Shown piece after piece: positions 24,160 through 35,441 of a DNA stretch of 64,000 nucleotides. Within the stretch, counting starts at the first letter, position 1. Every line of letters starts with the position of its first letter. Both the position numbers and the translations under genes were made by a program. Origin of the DNA: Symbiodinium sp. CCMP2592. Its lineage: Eukaryota > Sar > Dinophyceae > Suessiales > Symbiodiniaceae. Where the stretch lies: positions 457,769 through 521,768 of the forward strand of contig CAJNDT010004635.1 in NCBI GenBank assembly GCA_905221615.1, read 5' to 3'. The notes beneath the pieces are model-generated. The model did not search any database. It saw nothing but the letters and a program-made list of their open reading frames with translations, and was not told the DNA's origin.

Positions 24160-24330
24160 TCTTAGGGACCTATGCGGTGACGATCGTTTTGCTCGATCGT
24201 TCGCAAGACGGCGTCCGAGCAAGCAAAGAAACGAGACAGAAACGGTCGACATCTCATTCGTCCAAGCGCGCTCATTCGCAAGACGGCGTCCGAGCAAGCA
24301 AGGAAACGAGACAGCAACGGTCGACATCTT
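24160..24330. repeat. Short tandem pair with 20-bp cores
   Basis: A word around TTCGCAAGACGGCGTCCGAG followed by CAAGCAA, GAAACGAGACAG and AACGGTCGACATCT occurs twice (24,200 and 24,275), a 75-bp period. Both copies carry the GACGG variant of the core flanked by GCTCG/CGAGC or part of it. Confidence 0.7.
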
Positions 24331-24464
24331 CATTTGCTCAGCATCCGCGTGTACCACCATCGGCTGATTAAACGACGCAAGAACTTGCGCTCAGCTGCAT
24401 CCTTGAAGTCCGCGGCCCGAGCACGAAGCACGATGTCGCGAACAGGCGCGTTTGTAAGCAGTCT

Positions 24465-25020
24465 CGATCCGTGTGGGTAAGGTGGCACTCTGCCTCTGTC
24501 GCTCCAAGTCGCAAGGCTCACTAACGTGACAAGCATGGATGGCCTCCCCTTCAGGGCTGTAAGCAGATTGCGAACAACACCCACTGGACCACCCCACCCG
24601 GCACTTTAGCCCATGTGCCCGGGTGTCATATGCCACTGCCCTGGCACGTTGGCCCCAAGGCGGTCCAGGTACCATCGACTCAACACCTGACACCCGGCCA
24701 ACGGTGTCCACGAACCGAGATGGGCAGTCGATCCGTGTGGGTAAGGTGGCACTCTGCCTCTGTCGCTCCAAGTCGCAAGGCTCACTAACTAACGTGACAA
24801 GCATGGATGGCCTCCCCTCCTGGTTGGGAGCTGAAAGCAAGCCACAACCATTGGACCACCCCACCCGGCACTTTAGCCCATGTGCCCGGGTGTCATATGC
24901 CACTGCCCTGGCACGTTGGCCCCAAGGCGGTCCAGGTACCATCGACTCAACGCCTCACACCCGGCCAACGGTGCCCACGAACCGAGAAGGGCAGTCGATC
25001 CGCGTGGGTAAGGGCAAGGT
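24465..25020. repeat. Tandem repeat of about 250 bp, 2-3 copies
   Basis: Segments with CCCATGTGCCCGGGTGTCAT, GGCACGTTGGCCCCAAGGCG and CCGTGTGGGTAAGGTGGCAC recur at about 24,465-24,600, 24,600-24,850 and 24,850-25,020. Diverged pieces of the same sequence appear again at 33,180-33,310, 33,590-33,800 and 34,000-34,110, so it is a dispersed as well as tandem repeat. Frames across it repeat with the DNA and show no motif. Confidence 0.75.
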
Positions 25021-25031
25021 CTCAAGGCAAG

Positions 25032-25664
25032 TCAACATGTCACTACGGCCTCCCTTCTTTGTTCAATCACAACCAAAATTGTAAGCAGTCTGGTATAGCT
25101 GCTTCCCTGCCTCTCGCTGAGACACGCAGCCATCCTCGCCGAAAGACCTTTGCGCAACTGCACCTTGTCCAAGTGCGCTGCGTGCACACACATGAAAATC
25201 GAAGAGGTCCGATCGAAGACATCGAGGTAAAACTCCGGCATTCGCAACCGCCAAGTGCGCCGGAGGGTCGCGGCGACCGCAGAAGCCCAGCTCCGGGACA
25301 CGGCGGTCATCGCCTGTCGTTGTCGCACTCCCACCTGCTCCAGCCTGATCATGACCACGTCCCCTCTGACCCTGGTAGTCACACTCGGAATGAACAGCCG
25401 CCACTGTTCCGCGCGGTGGAGAACCGTTTGCTGGCAGACGCCATCTCGACGACAATGAAAGTAGCCCTCGACATCGTGATGGCAGGTCACGACGTCGTGT
25501 CCGTTCCTCCAATGAACCTGCACACTCACGTGAACCCACATTGCATCGCACAGCAGCCTTTCCAGCAACGGCGCCGGCAAGCAAGAAGCCTTCGCCATCG
25601 CTGGTTCTGCCGCCATATCAGCAGCTTTTCTTGCACCAGACGAGACGTCGTCACGTGTTTCCAT
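25032..25664 (-). CDS. Uncertain hypothetical protein, 210 residues
   Basis: From the ATG at 25,664 the frame reads METRDDVSSGARKAADMAAE and continues for 210 residues to a stop at 25,032; the larger frame upstream merely crosses two copies of the 20-bp core. The composition is protein-like in parts, for example a hydrophobic/charged stretch with RGDVVMIRLEQVGV and another with EFYLDVFDRTSSIFMC, and it is rich in Arg. I recognise no family. The other frames on both strands are also open over much of this GC-rich segment, so coding is not secure. Two cores lie 35-95 bp upstream of the ATG. Confidence 0.3.
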   Translation of the reverse strand: METRDDVSSGARKAADMAAEPAMAKASCLPAPLLERLLCDAMWVHVSVQVHWRNGHDVVTCHHDVEGYFHCRRDGVCQQTVLHRAEQWRLFIPSVTTRVRGDVVMIRLEQVGVRQRQAMTAVSRSWASAVAATLRRTWRLRMPEFYLDVFDRTSSIFMCVHAAHLDKVQLRKGLSARMAACLSERQGSSYTRLLTILVVIEQRREAVVTC

Positions 25665-27144
25665 GGCTAACGCCGGTGAACTTCTAGGGAGGCACCGAGC
25701 TTTCGCAAGACAGCGTCGACTCGGCAATGAATGAACTTCTAGGGAGGTACCGAGCTTTCGCAAGACAGCGTCGACTCGGCAATCAAAAGGGTATGAACAG
25801 CAATGGAGCCAAAGCTTCGTCGCAGAGCGTGACGGGTTTTCGCTCTTGATGTAACTAAATACGCAGAGACCTCTTTTCCCGGGCACCTGGCGCCATGGCA
25901 ATGACGCGACTCGGCAAACGCCTGGGCAGCCAGACCAATGCCCAAACCACCGAAGAATCCAAATCCGAACATGAAGGCCCGACTCACGAATCGAGGGTCG
26001 GGTTATTGTGTGGAAGCTTGACAGGCTTACCACCTACAAGAGAGCATGATGTTGGTTTATTTCATGGGGTGCAACCTACCCCGATACCGAGGGTCCGGGT
26101 GGGACTTATGTTCTGCTCGTCGACTATATGGTCTATGAACATACATACAGACCGAGCAGGCGAACACCGATCATCATGGTTCCGACACTTCGAGGGCAAG
26201 GGCAACTCGCATTCATCGGAGGGCTTTCGCATTAGCTCAAAGTACGAAAGGTATAGACCAGAGCATGATGCGGGGTTTATTCACTGGGGTGCAACTTACC
26301 GCGACACCGAGGGTTTGGCTAGGACCTACATTCTCCTCGTCGGACAACGATCATCATGGCTTCGTTGCTTGGAGGGCGAGGACAACTTACATTCATGGGA
26401 AGGCTTTGGAATCAGGTCAAAGTACGGAGCCAGCAGTAGCTGCAAATCCTGGCTTGGGGCCTCCAGAGGCGTCATGGTGACGAGAGTCGAGAAGGGACTC
26501 AGATGGAAGAACGAGCACGCAGGCAAACGGCAGCCTAGGGAAACCACGTGTGAATTGTTTTCACATGCGATTCCACTGCGGGTTAAGGTTCTTAGGGACC
26601 TAAACCCAACTGCGATGAGGGTGCGGCAGCATCTGTGCACCTCGGCCAGCGCTAGGGCGAACACTGGCCGCACGAGGACGAGCGCCCAAAACGCGTTTGC
26701 GAAACACCTCTATAATTAAGACGCAGCACTAGTAGGGAGCAGTGATTCCAGCAGCAATGTAATGAAGCAACAAGAGGAAGAACGAGTCTTGAGCTTCAGG
26801 TCGACGCGCTCATGGTCTTTCTCCGTGAGTAGGAGGAGAGGCGTGGAAGGATTGGCCCGTGGGTACGTGGGCAACGACTAGACTGGTTGGAGCGACACCT
26901 GGCACTCCGGTCGATGCGTCTTGCGCCTCGGCGGAGGTCGCTGCGTCTTCCCAGTCAAGATCGGCATCGTGGTAGAAGAAGTCGCGAAGATGCCACTTCA
27001 GATTCAACGTCCTTTCGTCATGGCCAGATCTCCGCGATATTCTCAACCATGATCGTCACTTGACGTCCACATCTTCCATATCTTGTCGGCCATAATGTTG
27101 CGCATGCCCCGCTTAATGGCCTTCTCTCTGTCTGAGTTGTCGGA

Positions 27145-27435
27145 TCACAAGACCAGCCAAACCTGTTCCGGCACTCCGTCTCCGAGCAAGCCGACTCCGC
27201 GCTCCATCGCTTTGTCTGGTAGGGTAAATGAGTCTGAACACCCGTCCGAATTAAAGGCCTCATTTAGGTAAGTTATAGTCCGATCAGTCTTACCAGCCAC
27301 TATAAGCTGCGTTGATTCTTGCAAAGCCTTGCTTGCTGCGTCTGCAGGGATTCTCTGCACGGGCCCAATAGATTCGCTTATAGACATAGAAGACCGCCAA
27401 AATGATCGAATCCAGAACAGAAGTATCCCAAACAC
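27145..27435 (-). CDS. Possible small coding fragment in the duplicated block
   Basis: A frame of 96 residues begins with a short hydrophobic segment (FGILLFWI) and continues with protein-like sequence including SIGPVQRIPADAASKALQES and KTDRTITYLNEAF. Most of it is repeated in copy 2 of the duplication at 29,330-29,569 with one amino-acid change in the shared part, but there the frame ends early. I recognise no family and see no clear start context; an overlapping frame is also open. It may be an exon or a remnant. Confidence 0.28.
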   Translation of the reverse strand: MFGILLFWIRSFWRSSMSISESIGPVQRIPADAASKALQESTQLIVAGKTDRTITYLNEAFNSDGCSDSFTLPDKAMERGVGLLGDGVPEQVWLVL

Positions 27436-27568
27436 ATCCCCAGAAGTCCCTGCTCCTTAGGGTCTGGCCGTGTCCTTGCAGGATGGCTGCTACAAGCAGG
27501 CGAAAGGCGATGTTGATGAGGCGCACACGTCCGAGCGAATAACATACCTTGTCACGTCCACTCGGCTG

Positions 27569-27572
<4 letters not shown>

Positions 27573-27625
<53 letters not shown>
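27573..27625. repeat. (GA)n microsatellite
   Basis: About 53 bp of pure GA, in copy 1 of the duplication. Confidence 0.95.
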
Positions 27626-27628
<3 letters not shown>

Positions 27629-29329
27629 CTAAATCGCGTCATTTTTCTTCCCGGTGCTTTCCATGTCGCACGAGGTGCGGAAATGTCACGGCACCCATGC
27701 AACCGAACTTTCGCAAGACAGCGTCGATTCGGCTGCACGCGGTGAGCAACTTCCCGTACTTCCCCGGGGCTTTGTGTGTAGCACGAGGCGCGTAATTAAA
27801 TGTCACGGCACCCATGCAACCGAACTTTCGCAAGACAGCGTCGATTCGGCTGCACGCGGTGAGCGTTGAACTTCTAGGGAGGCACCGAGCTTTCGCAAGA
27901 CAGCGTCGACTCGGTAATGAATGAAGTTCTAGGGAGGCACCGAGCTTTCGCAAGACAGCGTCGACTCGGCAATCAAAAGGGTATGAACAGCAATGCAGCC
28001 AAAGCTTCGTCGCAGAGCGGCACGGGTTTTCGCTATTGATGTAACCAAGTACACAGAGACCCCTTTTCCCGGGCACCTGGCGCCATGGCAATGACGCGAC
28101 TCGGCAAAGGCCTGGGCAGCCAGACCAATGCCCAAACCACCGAAGAATCCAAATCCGAACATGAAGGCCCGACTCACGAATCGAGGGTCGGGTTAGTGTG
28201 TGGAAGCTTGACAGGCTTACCATCTACAAAAGAGCATGATGTTGGGTGTATTTGATGGGGTGCAACCTACCCGGGACCTATGTTCTGCTCGTCGACTATA
28301 TGGTCTATGAACATACATACAGACCGAGCAGGCGAACACCGATCATCATGGTTCCGACACTTCGAGGGCAAGGGCAACTCGCATTCATCGGAGGGCTTTC
28401 GCATTAGCTCAAAGTACGGAAGGTATAGACCAGAGCATGATGCGGGGTTTATTCACTGGGGTGCACCTTACCGCGACACCGAGGGTTTGGCTAGGACCTA
28501 CATTCTCCTCGTCGGACAACGATCATCATGGCTTCGTTGCTTGGAGGGCGAGGACAACTTACATTCATGGGAAGGCTTTGGAATCAGGTCAAAGTACGGA
28601 GCCAGCAGTAGCTGCAAATCCTGGCTTGGAACCTCCAGAGGCGTCATGGTCACGAGAGTCGAGAAGGGACTCAGATGGAAGAACGAGCACGCAGGCAAAC
28701 GGCAGCCTAGGGAAACCACGTGTGAATTGTTTTCACATGCGATTCCACTGCGGGTTAAGGTTCTTAGGGACCTAAACCCAACTGCGATGAGGGTGCGGCA
28801 GCATCTGTGCACCTGGGCCGCACGAGGACCAGCGCCAAAAACGTGTTTGCGCAAACCCTCTACAATTAAGACGCAGCACTAGTAGGGAGCAGTGATTCCA
28901 GCAGCAATGCAATGAAGCAACAAAGGGAGGAAGAGGAAGAACAGGCCTTGAGCTTCAGGTCGAAAGGATTGGCCCGTGGGGCGCCGGTCGTTGCGTCTTG
29001 CGCCTCGATTGGCCCGCGTGGTGCGCCGGTCGTTGCGTCTCGTGCGCCTCGGCGGATGTCGCGTCGTACCAGTCAAGATCGGCATCGTCGTAGAAGAAGC
29101 GCCGTGGAAGAAATGCTGAAGACGGCCCTTCAAGGTCAAGTCAACGTCCCATGGCCAGATCTCCACATCTTCGCTGACATCAGGTCGCGCATGCTCCGCC
29201 GCATGGCCTTTGCAAGCTGACTCGAAGTCGTGGATAGGATAGGTCTTGTCTTGGGTCTTCGAAGTAGTCACGACTGCACTGGGTCGGGGGCCTTTTAACC
29301 AAGTCTAGTCACTCATAGTTGCGGGGGTT

Positions 29330-29569
29330 TTACTTCCCATTCGCTTTGTCTGGTAGGGTAAATGAGTCTGAACACCCGTCCGAATTAAAGGCCTCATTTA
29401 GGTAACTTATAGTCCGGTCAGTCTTACCAGCCACTATAAGCTGCGTTGATTCTTGCAAAGCCTTGCTTGCTGCGTCTGCAGGGATTCTCTGCACGGGCCC
29501 AATAGATTCGCTTATAGACATAGAAGACCGCCAAAATGATCGAATCCAGAACAGAAGTATCCCAAACAC
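29330..29569 (-). pseudogene. Second, shorter copy of the small coding fragment
   Basis: The same frame as at 27,145-27,435, truncated after TLPDKA. The close conservation mainly reflects the recent duplication and does not by itself argue for coding. Confidence 0.22.
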
Positions 29570-29702
29570 ATCCCCAGAAGTCCCTGCTCCTTAGGGTCTG
29601 GCCGTGTCCTTGCAGGATGGCTGCTACAAGCAGGCGAAAGGCGATGTTGATGAGGCGCACACGTCCGAGCGAATAACATACCTTGTCACGTCCACTCGGC
29701 TG

Positions 29703-29705
<3 letters not shown>

Positions 29706-29769
<64 letters not shown>
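29706..29769. repeat. (GA)n microsatellite
   Basis: About 64 bp of pure GA, the counterpart of 27,573-27,625 in copy 2 and about 11 bp longer. Confidence 0.95.
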
Positions 29770-29772
<3 letters not shown>

Positions 29773-30148
29773 CTAAATCGCGTCATTTTTCTTCCCGGTG
29801 CTTTCCATGTCGCACGAGGTGCGGAAATGTCACGGCACCCATGCAACCGAACTTTCGCAAGACAGCGTCGATTCGGCTGCACGCGGTGAGCAACTTCCCG
29901 TACTTCCCCGGGGCTTTGTGTGTAGCACGAGGCGCGTAATTAAATGTCACGGCACCCATGCAACCGAACTTTCGCAAGACAGCGTCGATTCGGCTGCACG
30001 CGGTGAGCAACTTCCCGTGCTTCCCCGGGGCTTTGTGTGTAGCACGACGCGCGTAAATGTCACGGCACCCATGCAACCGAACTTTCGCAAGACAGCGTCG
30101 ATTCGGCTGCACGCGGCGAGCAACGTCGCCTACTTCTAAGAGCAAGCT

Positions 30149-30981
30149 TCAGAGCCCCAGACGGCGTAAGAAGTCCTCCGTCTGCTGATCGGGGTCTTTC
30201 GCCCATCCGCGAGCGTTCTTCCCGGAAGAGGAGCAGTGCACATCGAAGTTAGGGAGGCTGGCGTAGTACTGCATGCACTGCACACAGCCAGCGCTGGCCG
30301 CATATAGAAATTTGTACTCCAGTTGACGATCTTCATCCAGATGTGCATGCCTTCGCCAGTTCCGGTAATGAGGCTGGTTTTCACAAGGTTTGTAATCCAC
30401 CGATGTATCACTACTCTCACTAGACATGCTGCTTGACGACGAGGTATCCCGCGGAACTTCGCCTGTCTCTGCGGCCGTAGGGCTTGGTGACCTCGGAGCG
30501 GAGGAAGGGCCAGCACCTCCGGCCGCAGCGCTGGGTGTCCGCGAAGGGAAACTTGCCCATGCAGTGTCTGTGAAGCAGAACTGGGACCACAGTCTTCGCT
30601 CGCAACGTCAGGCGGCGACGAGGGTGGCGGAGGGACATTTCTTGCCCAATGAACTCGAAATGTCTGAGAGGGAATGGCAGCGCCAGCAGCAGCACAGCCT
30701 CCGCCCGCGGTGTTGGGTTGCCGCGGAAGGGCGTTAGGCCAAACATGCCGCGGAGAGGCACTTGGCCATGCTGAAAACGGTTTTTGCCGAATCTCACACC
30801 ATCGCTCAAACCTTTCCATCTCAGTGGCCAGCCACGTCTGGAACCCTGCGTCTCCGGCTTTGTTTGGACGACCGTCTCTCCGTAGCATGCGATACTTGTT
30901 CCTCACAGTGTCCACGTCCATCCATTTAGCACGGTCAGGATCGAGCCGCAATTTGTTCAAAAAAACACCGAAATCCGCCAT
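30149..30981 (-). CDS. Two-part hypothetical protein with CxxC unit (frameshifted or intron-split)
   Basis: From an ATG at 30,981 one frame reads MADFGVFLNKLRLDPDRAKW and gives a helical, charged N-terminal part ending near ERWCEIRQKPF, followed by a Pro/Ala-rich linker. From about 30,470 a different frame reads MSSESSDTSVDYKPCENQPH and then LEYKFLYAASAGCVQCMQYY, a CxxC unit, an aspartate-containing stretch and a last helix QTEDFLRRLGL before a stop at 30,149. The two parts need a frame change of one base between about 30,430 and 30,800; it could be an intron, a frameshift mutation or an assembly error. The CxxC unit also occurs, broken, at 23,868-24,040. A core copy lies 15 bp upstream of the ATG and another about 47 bp beyond the stop. 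Function unknown. Confidence 0.5.
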
Positions 30982-31009
30982 CGAGCAACTGAGCTTTCGC
31001 AAGACAGCG

Positions 31010-34000
31010 TCGACTCAGCGATTCCCCGGGAAACTATGAACGTCGACGGAGCCAAAAGCTTCGTTGAACAACCACCATGTCGCATGAGGCAAGTTTCAAA
31101 CTGAGAACAGGGCTCGCGCACCAAAGCATACATGGACGTCTTTGTAGAGCGCGAGCAATCACCTGATGCAAGGCGGCTGCATAGAGTCTATAGAGGCAAA
31201 TGTCAGGATATGCAACAAGTCCAAGCTGAAACTCGACCGAGGAGCAATCCTGAATCCGTTTAAAGTGCCCTACAAAGCAAACCAGACAAGAGGTTTCCAC
31301 GTCATCAGCCCCAGTCGACCGTCCCGGCCTGTGAACGGATCACTTTGCACATTCCGGGCACCTTCGCAAGTGCCGGGAGCAGTTCGACCACAAGCGATGA
31401 TTTACTGGGCCTCGCGAACCTGGTGCATCCATTCTGTTTGTTAGCTGCATAGCACTCACAAGGAGGTCTCCAGGCCAAGGTTTAAGGTGTTTAAGATGTA
31501 CGCTTCATATGACCGCTCTGGTTGCGGTCACCCACAGCGAGTGATCCACGATCAGGGGCCTACGCGGAGCCTCGCAAAGCCAGCGCATGATGGTTCTCTG
31601 CTAGCTGGATACGGCTTCGTACAAGATCTCCAGGCAGCAGCTGAAGAACCTAACAATGACTGCGGCGCTTAGCAGAAGCAATCCATGAAGACTATGACCA
31701 AAGTTGAAATCGGACAGGATGCGATACCCGAAGAACAAAACCACCGTGGCAGGCGACCACTGGGTCCACCGTCATTCCGGGTGAAGTGTCAGCAGCTTCA
31801 TGGCAGTAGCTTGACGAATGCTTCCAAGCTGGGGTCAGCTCCACTGCGCTCGGACCCGAGCAGAAACTCAGAAGAGAACTCTTCTGCCGGCACGTCCCGC
31901 TCCGAGTGTCTTCGCGGCTCGACGTTTAGGAGCTCTCACGAGCTCATCCCAATCTGCTTCGGGAGTTGTCCAGCTGCAAGAACTTGCAGGACGCATCGGG
32001 AGACACGTGTTACAGCACATTGCCAATCCAACCTGGAACCAGGCTCCCCGTGCTTGGTCAAGGCTGCGTAGGTGCTCGGACGTGTTTCATCACCTTCTTC
32101 GTGGTCATCGACAGAGAGATGAGAGCGACGGCTAAGGTTCGCCCATTCCATGTGGTTTGGCCGCTCTCCAGTTCCAAAAGCCGACGAAGGAGCAGAATTC
32201 AGGAATTTTCTTAATTCTTAACTCGACCTTCCTCAAGGAGCATGATTCCCAAAAAGCCGACGAAGGAGCAGAATTCAGGAATTTTCTTAATTCTTAACTC
32301 GACCTTCCTCAAGGAGCATGATTCCCACGATCTGAAATCATTCCAACTGGCTCGTTTTTCTTTCCCCCGTCCTACTTCCAAAACCGACAGGTCTAACGTC
32401 TCGACAAGAGAAGCGTGTTTTACAACTCACAGAGCTTTGTGCTTCGGTCGACCGCCCCGGCCTACCAAGAAAAGCGATACTCGACTTGGACCGTCCCGAA
32501 GACGTCGGTACCTGCCACAACACACACGGGTGCGCTACGCTGACAGCCCAAAGCGGCCACACACATGCTTCCACATGCCGGCAAGCGAATCGACAAGGAT
32601 TTTCTGATCAATAGCAAGCACAGCAAACCACAAAACCCCACCCCCTGACTTAAGCATCCCTTTCTGTAATGGCCTCCCCGGCGTCTTTGCAAAGACGAAC
32701 GTGCTCTGACAGTCATGCGGACCGGAGACTTAGGCCACCCCCATTCGGCCGAGATATGGGGTCACCCCGCTCTGCCATGGGGATATCAGGCGAAGGCGCT
32801 CAACGACCACTAGCAGCTGCAAGCATTTGCCCGCGCTATGCTTATGTCGCCCTCTGCTCGCAAAGAAGCAGGACGTCGTGGTCGTCGTGGTGCCATCCCA
32901 GAGTTCGCAGCGGATACTTCTGCCCCCGACATTACCTTCTGCTGGACTTTGCCAACAGCTTGGCGCAAGAGCCGAACGTCGGGTCGGCCATGGCAAGAGC
33001 GGTAGTCGAATTTAGTTCGACTGTGGCGCGGGTACGTGGCATCAAATGGTAGCTGCCAAAACTCGCGAGCGAGCGAAGAGCTGCCGTTTGTTAGAACACG
33101 ATACATCAAACCCCATTCTGAACATGACTATGCGCAAGCAACACCATTCTTCGGCCTCCCATGGAAGAGCTTGGGTCACCGAGGCTACGTCATTTTTGGG
33201 GAGGGGCCACCTGGCACGTTAGCGCATGTGTCCAGATGTCATAGCCAGATGCCCGCTGGCCGTTGGCCCCAACCCCCCCCTAGACTACAGGACCCCAGTG
33301 CCCTTGCCCGCGCTCCACACCCGGCCAACAGTGTGTCGGTAGCTGCCAAAAATTGGCGGGCATGCAGCTGCCGCTTGGTAGAGCAACATACACCAAACTC
33401 CATTCTGAACATGTTGGCACTCGTGACAAACACAACCGAACAGCAAGCCAAGCAAGGTGCTCTGCTCAATAACACAACCGCGTCCCAAGAACGGACGGCC
33501 CCCCTTCTTTGTTCGGAACCTGGAAGTCTGGCCCGGACAACAGGATCCAAGGTCGCAGAAAATCCAGCCTTTGCCCCAGCACGGCGCATTAGCCCATAAG
33601 CCCGGCTGTCATCTACCCGCTGCCCTGGGGTAGGTTGGCCTCAAGGCAAAACCGAACGCCTCACACCTGGCCAATGGTGTGGGGAGCAACCGCGATGGGG
33701 CAGGGGTTTACTCCTTAGGTAAGGCAACCCCGAAGAGGTTCGACTGGCACTCTGCCTCGGCACTCTGCCTCTGTCGTCGATCCAAGAGAACAGAAAGCAT
33801 GTGCTCAGCAGAAAGAGATATAGCCTAATCATGGGTTAGCGGCCTCCCCCATTTGCTGAAACCCACCCCACTCGGCCAAGGTGGGTCGCCATGCTCACAG
33901 GGAAATATTATGATAACAGCTGAGCTGGCAAGTCAAAGATTCGTTCACTTCAATCGTTGAGATACAAGTACAACTTGGACTTCAACACCATGCGCAAAGC

Positions 34001-35180
34001 AAAACCGAACGCCTCACACCTGGCCAACGGTGTGGAAGCAACCCGGAAGGGGCAGGGGTCGGCTCCCGACGTAAGGCAAACATTCGAAGATCGACCGGCA
34101 CTCTGCCTCTGTTGATTCAAGTGCACAACAACACAGACATGTCACAAGATTCGATCAAGCTCGACTCAATATCAACCGTCTCCAACGCCCGCGTGCTTAA
34201 AGTGTTAGAGTAAGGCTCGTGCAGCAAAGCAGCGATGGAGGTTCTCGTAGAGCGCGAGAAATCACCTGATGCAAGGGGGCTGCGTAGAGCTACATCGTGC
34301 AGAACCTGCGCCTTTCGGAATCCTTCTTTTTGTGTCACAGCCTCTTCTCATCACACAGCCTATTCTACCGCGCCACCGAACTTTCGCAAGACAGCGTCGA
34401 TTCGTTAATGTTAGGCGCAAATCTACGCTCGGCACTAAGCGCTCTGCCACTGCGCTTCAATCGAGAACAGCAGTGTGCCGTCTGCGCCCAACGACTCACG
34501 ACGAAGCGGCATGTGAAGGCGAAACCATCCGGGGTTCTGGGGGGTCTTTTCCAACAGGCCCATTTCCTCAGTGGCAGCGACAAGAGAATTGTTAAGGCAA
34601 GGACACCCAGGCTTTCGAGGTTGTTATTCCACACGCAAATGTCAATGCAGCACTTTTATTGCAAGACACCATGAGCGTCGTGTACCCCATCGGCGTAAAG
34701 GTGATAGCGTGAGCTCTGACGGTGTGAGGATCACCCGAACGTCCAGTGGCAATTTCTCCATCCCACGTCGTCATGTCCGAGTCCAGGCACCGATGAATGG
34801 CCTCGACCGACCGTTATACTAGCAACAGCAGACTTTGCATGTGCTAGCACGGGCATGCCACAGCAAGCACAGCCGAGATGCCAAAACGGCGGTAGGACGA
34901 AGTCCCCAGCGGTTCTTGAAGGAACCCACGACTGCCTGTCCGGCCAACACCTGATCGGATTGAACGGGCGTCAAACCCACGTAGACTCGCACCTCCGTCA
35001 CGACGGGAATGGTCATGGCTCCGGAATGCATCTGGGGAGGCACCGAGCTTTCGCAAGACAGCGTCGACTGGCAAATATGAACAGGATGGAGCCAAAGCTT
35101 CGTCTACAAATCGTCAAGCTGTGGAGACCTCACGTCCCTCTTAGGCCTGACATGTACAGCATCAAGGACGAAAGACTTTA
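31010..35180. other. Intergenic sequence with dispersed repeats
   Basis: I see no gene that can be supported in these 4.2 kb. They contain diverged pieces of the 24.5-25.0 kb repeat (33,180-33,310; 33,590-33,800; 34,000-34,110), a word with GAGCGCGAG-AATCACCTGATG present at about 31,150 and 34,250, a 76-bp direct duplication, and core copies at 34,383 and 35,050. Frames on both strands are moderately long but lack motifs and agree with no neighbour. Confidence 0.5.
32175..32326. repeat. 76-bp direct duplication
   Basis: Two adjacent, essentially identical 76-bp copies containing AGCCGACGAAGGAGCAGAAT and ending CATGATTCCC. Confidence 0.9.
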
Positions 35181-35441
35181 AAGGATTCTATCGCTGCCAT
35201 GCTATACCTTGCATATCTACCCAGCCACGCCTGTCCTGCAAGGGTTGTAAGTAGACAATCAAACGTTGTCCTCCGCCGGCGTCGTCCACGCTGGCTCTTT
35301 CGCAAGACAGCGTCGAAGCCATGCAGCAACGAGTGAAACTAGGGAAACTACTGAAGGCGGTGCAAACCGCCGGCGTCGTCCACGCTGGCTCTTTCGCAAG
35401 ACAGCGTCGAAGCCATGCAGCAACGAGCGAAACTAGGGAAA
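35181..35441. repeat. Spacer after the phosphatase gene: 94-bp tandem pair with cores
   Basis: CCGGCGTCGTCCACGCTGGC, a core copy, and AGCCATGCAGCAACGAG occur twice with a 94-bp period (cores at 35,299 and 35,393). In each the core is flanked by TGGCT/AGCCA. The second is about 31 bp beyond the stop codon of the phosphatase gene in its own reading direction. Confidence 0.75.

Larger units (their letters stand above)
25679..27866. repeat. Tandem segmental duplication, copy 1 (about 2.19 kb)
   Basis: This block is followed directly by a second copy at 27,868-30,006. Both begin with GAACTTCTAGGGAGG and a core copy and end in CGGTGAGC next to a core copy, with the offset falling from 2,190 bp at the left to about 2,144 bp near the right end. 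Inside lie a nested direct repeat of about 220 bp (CATGATG...GGGGTGCAACYTACC, near 26,046 and 26,268) and a (GA)n run at 27,573-27,625. A middle part (about 27,050-27,200) has diverged strongly between the copies. Confidence 0.85.
27868..30006. repeat. Tandem segmental duplication, copy 2
   Basis: Second copy of 25,679-27,866. It lacks part of the nested repeat near its left end, has a longer (GA)n run at 29,706-29,769, and is followed by one extra unit of about 115 bp carrying a further core (30,084). Confidence 0.85.

Noticed and set aside
26101-28882. Plus-strand frames of 200-274 residues in the duplicated block
   Set aside because: Their internal similarity follows a 220-bp DNA repeat, the copies differ by frame-neutral changes no more than by others, and no motif is present.
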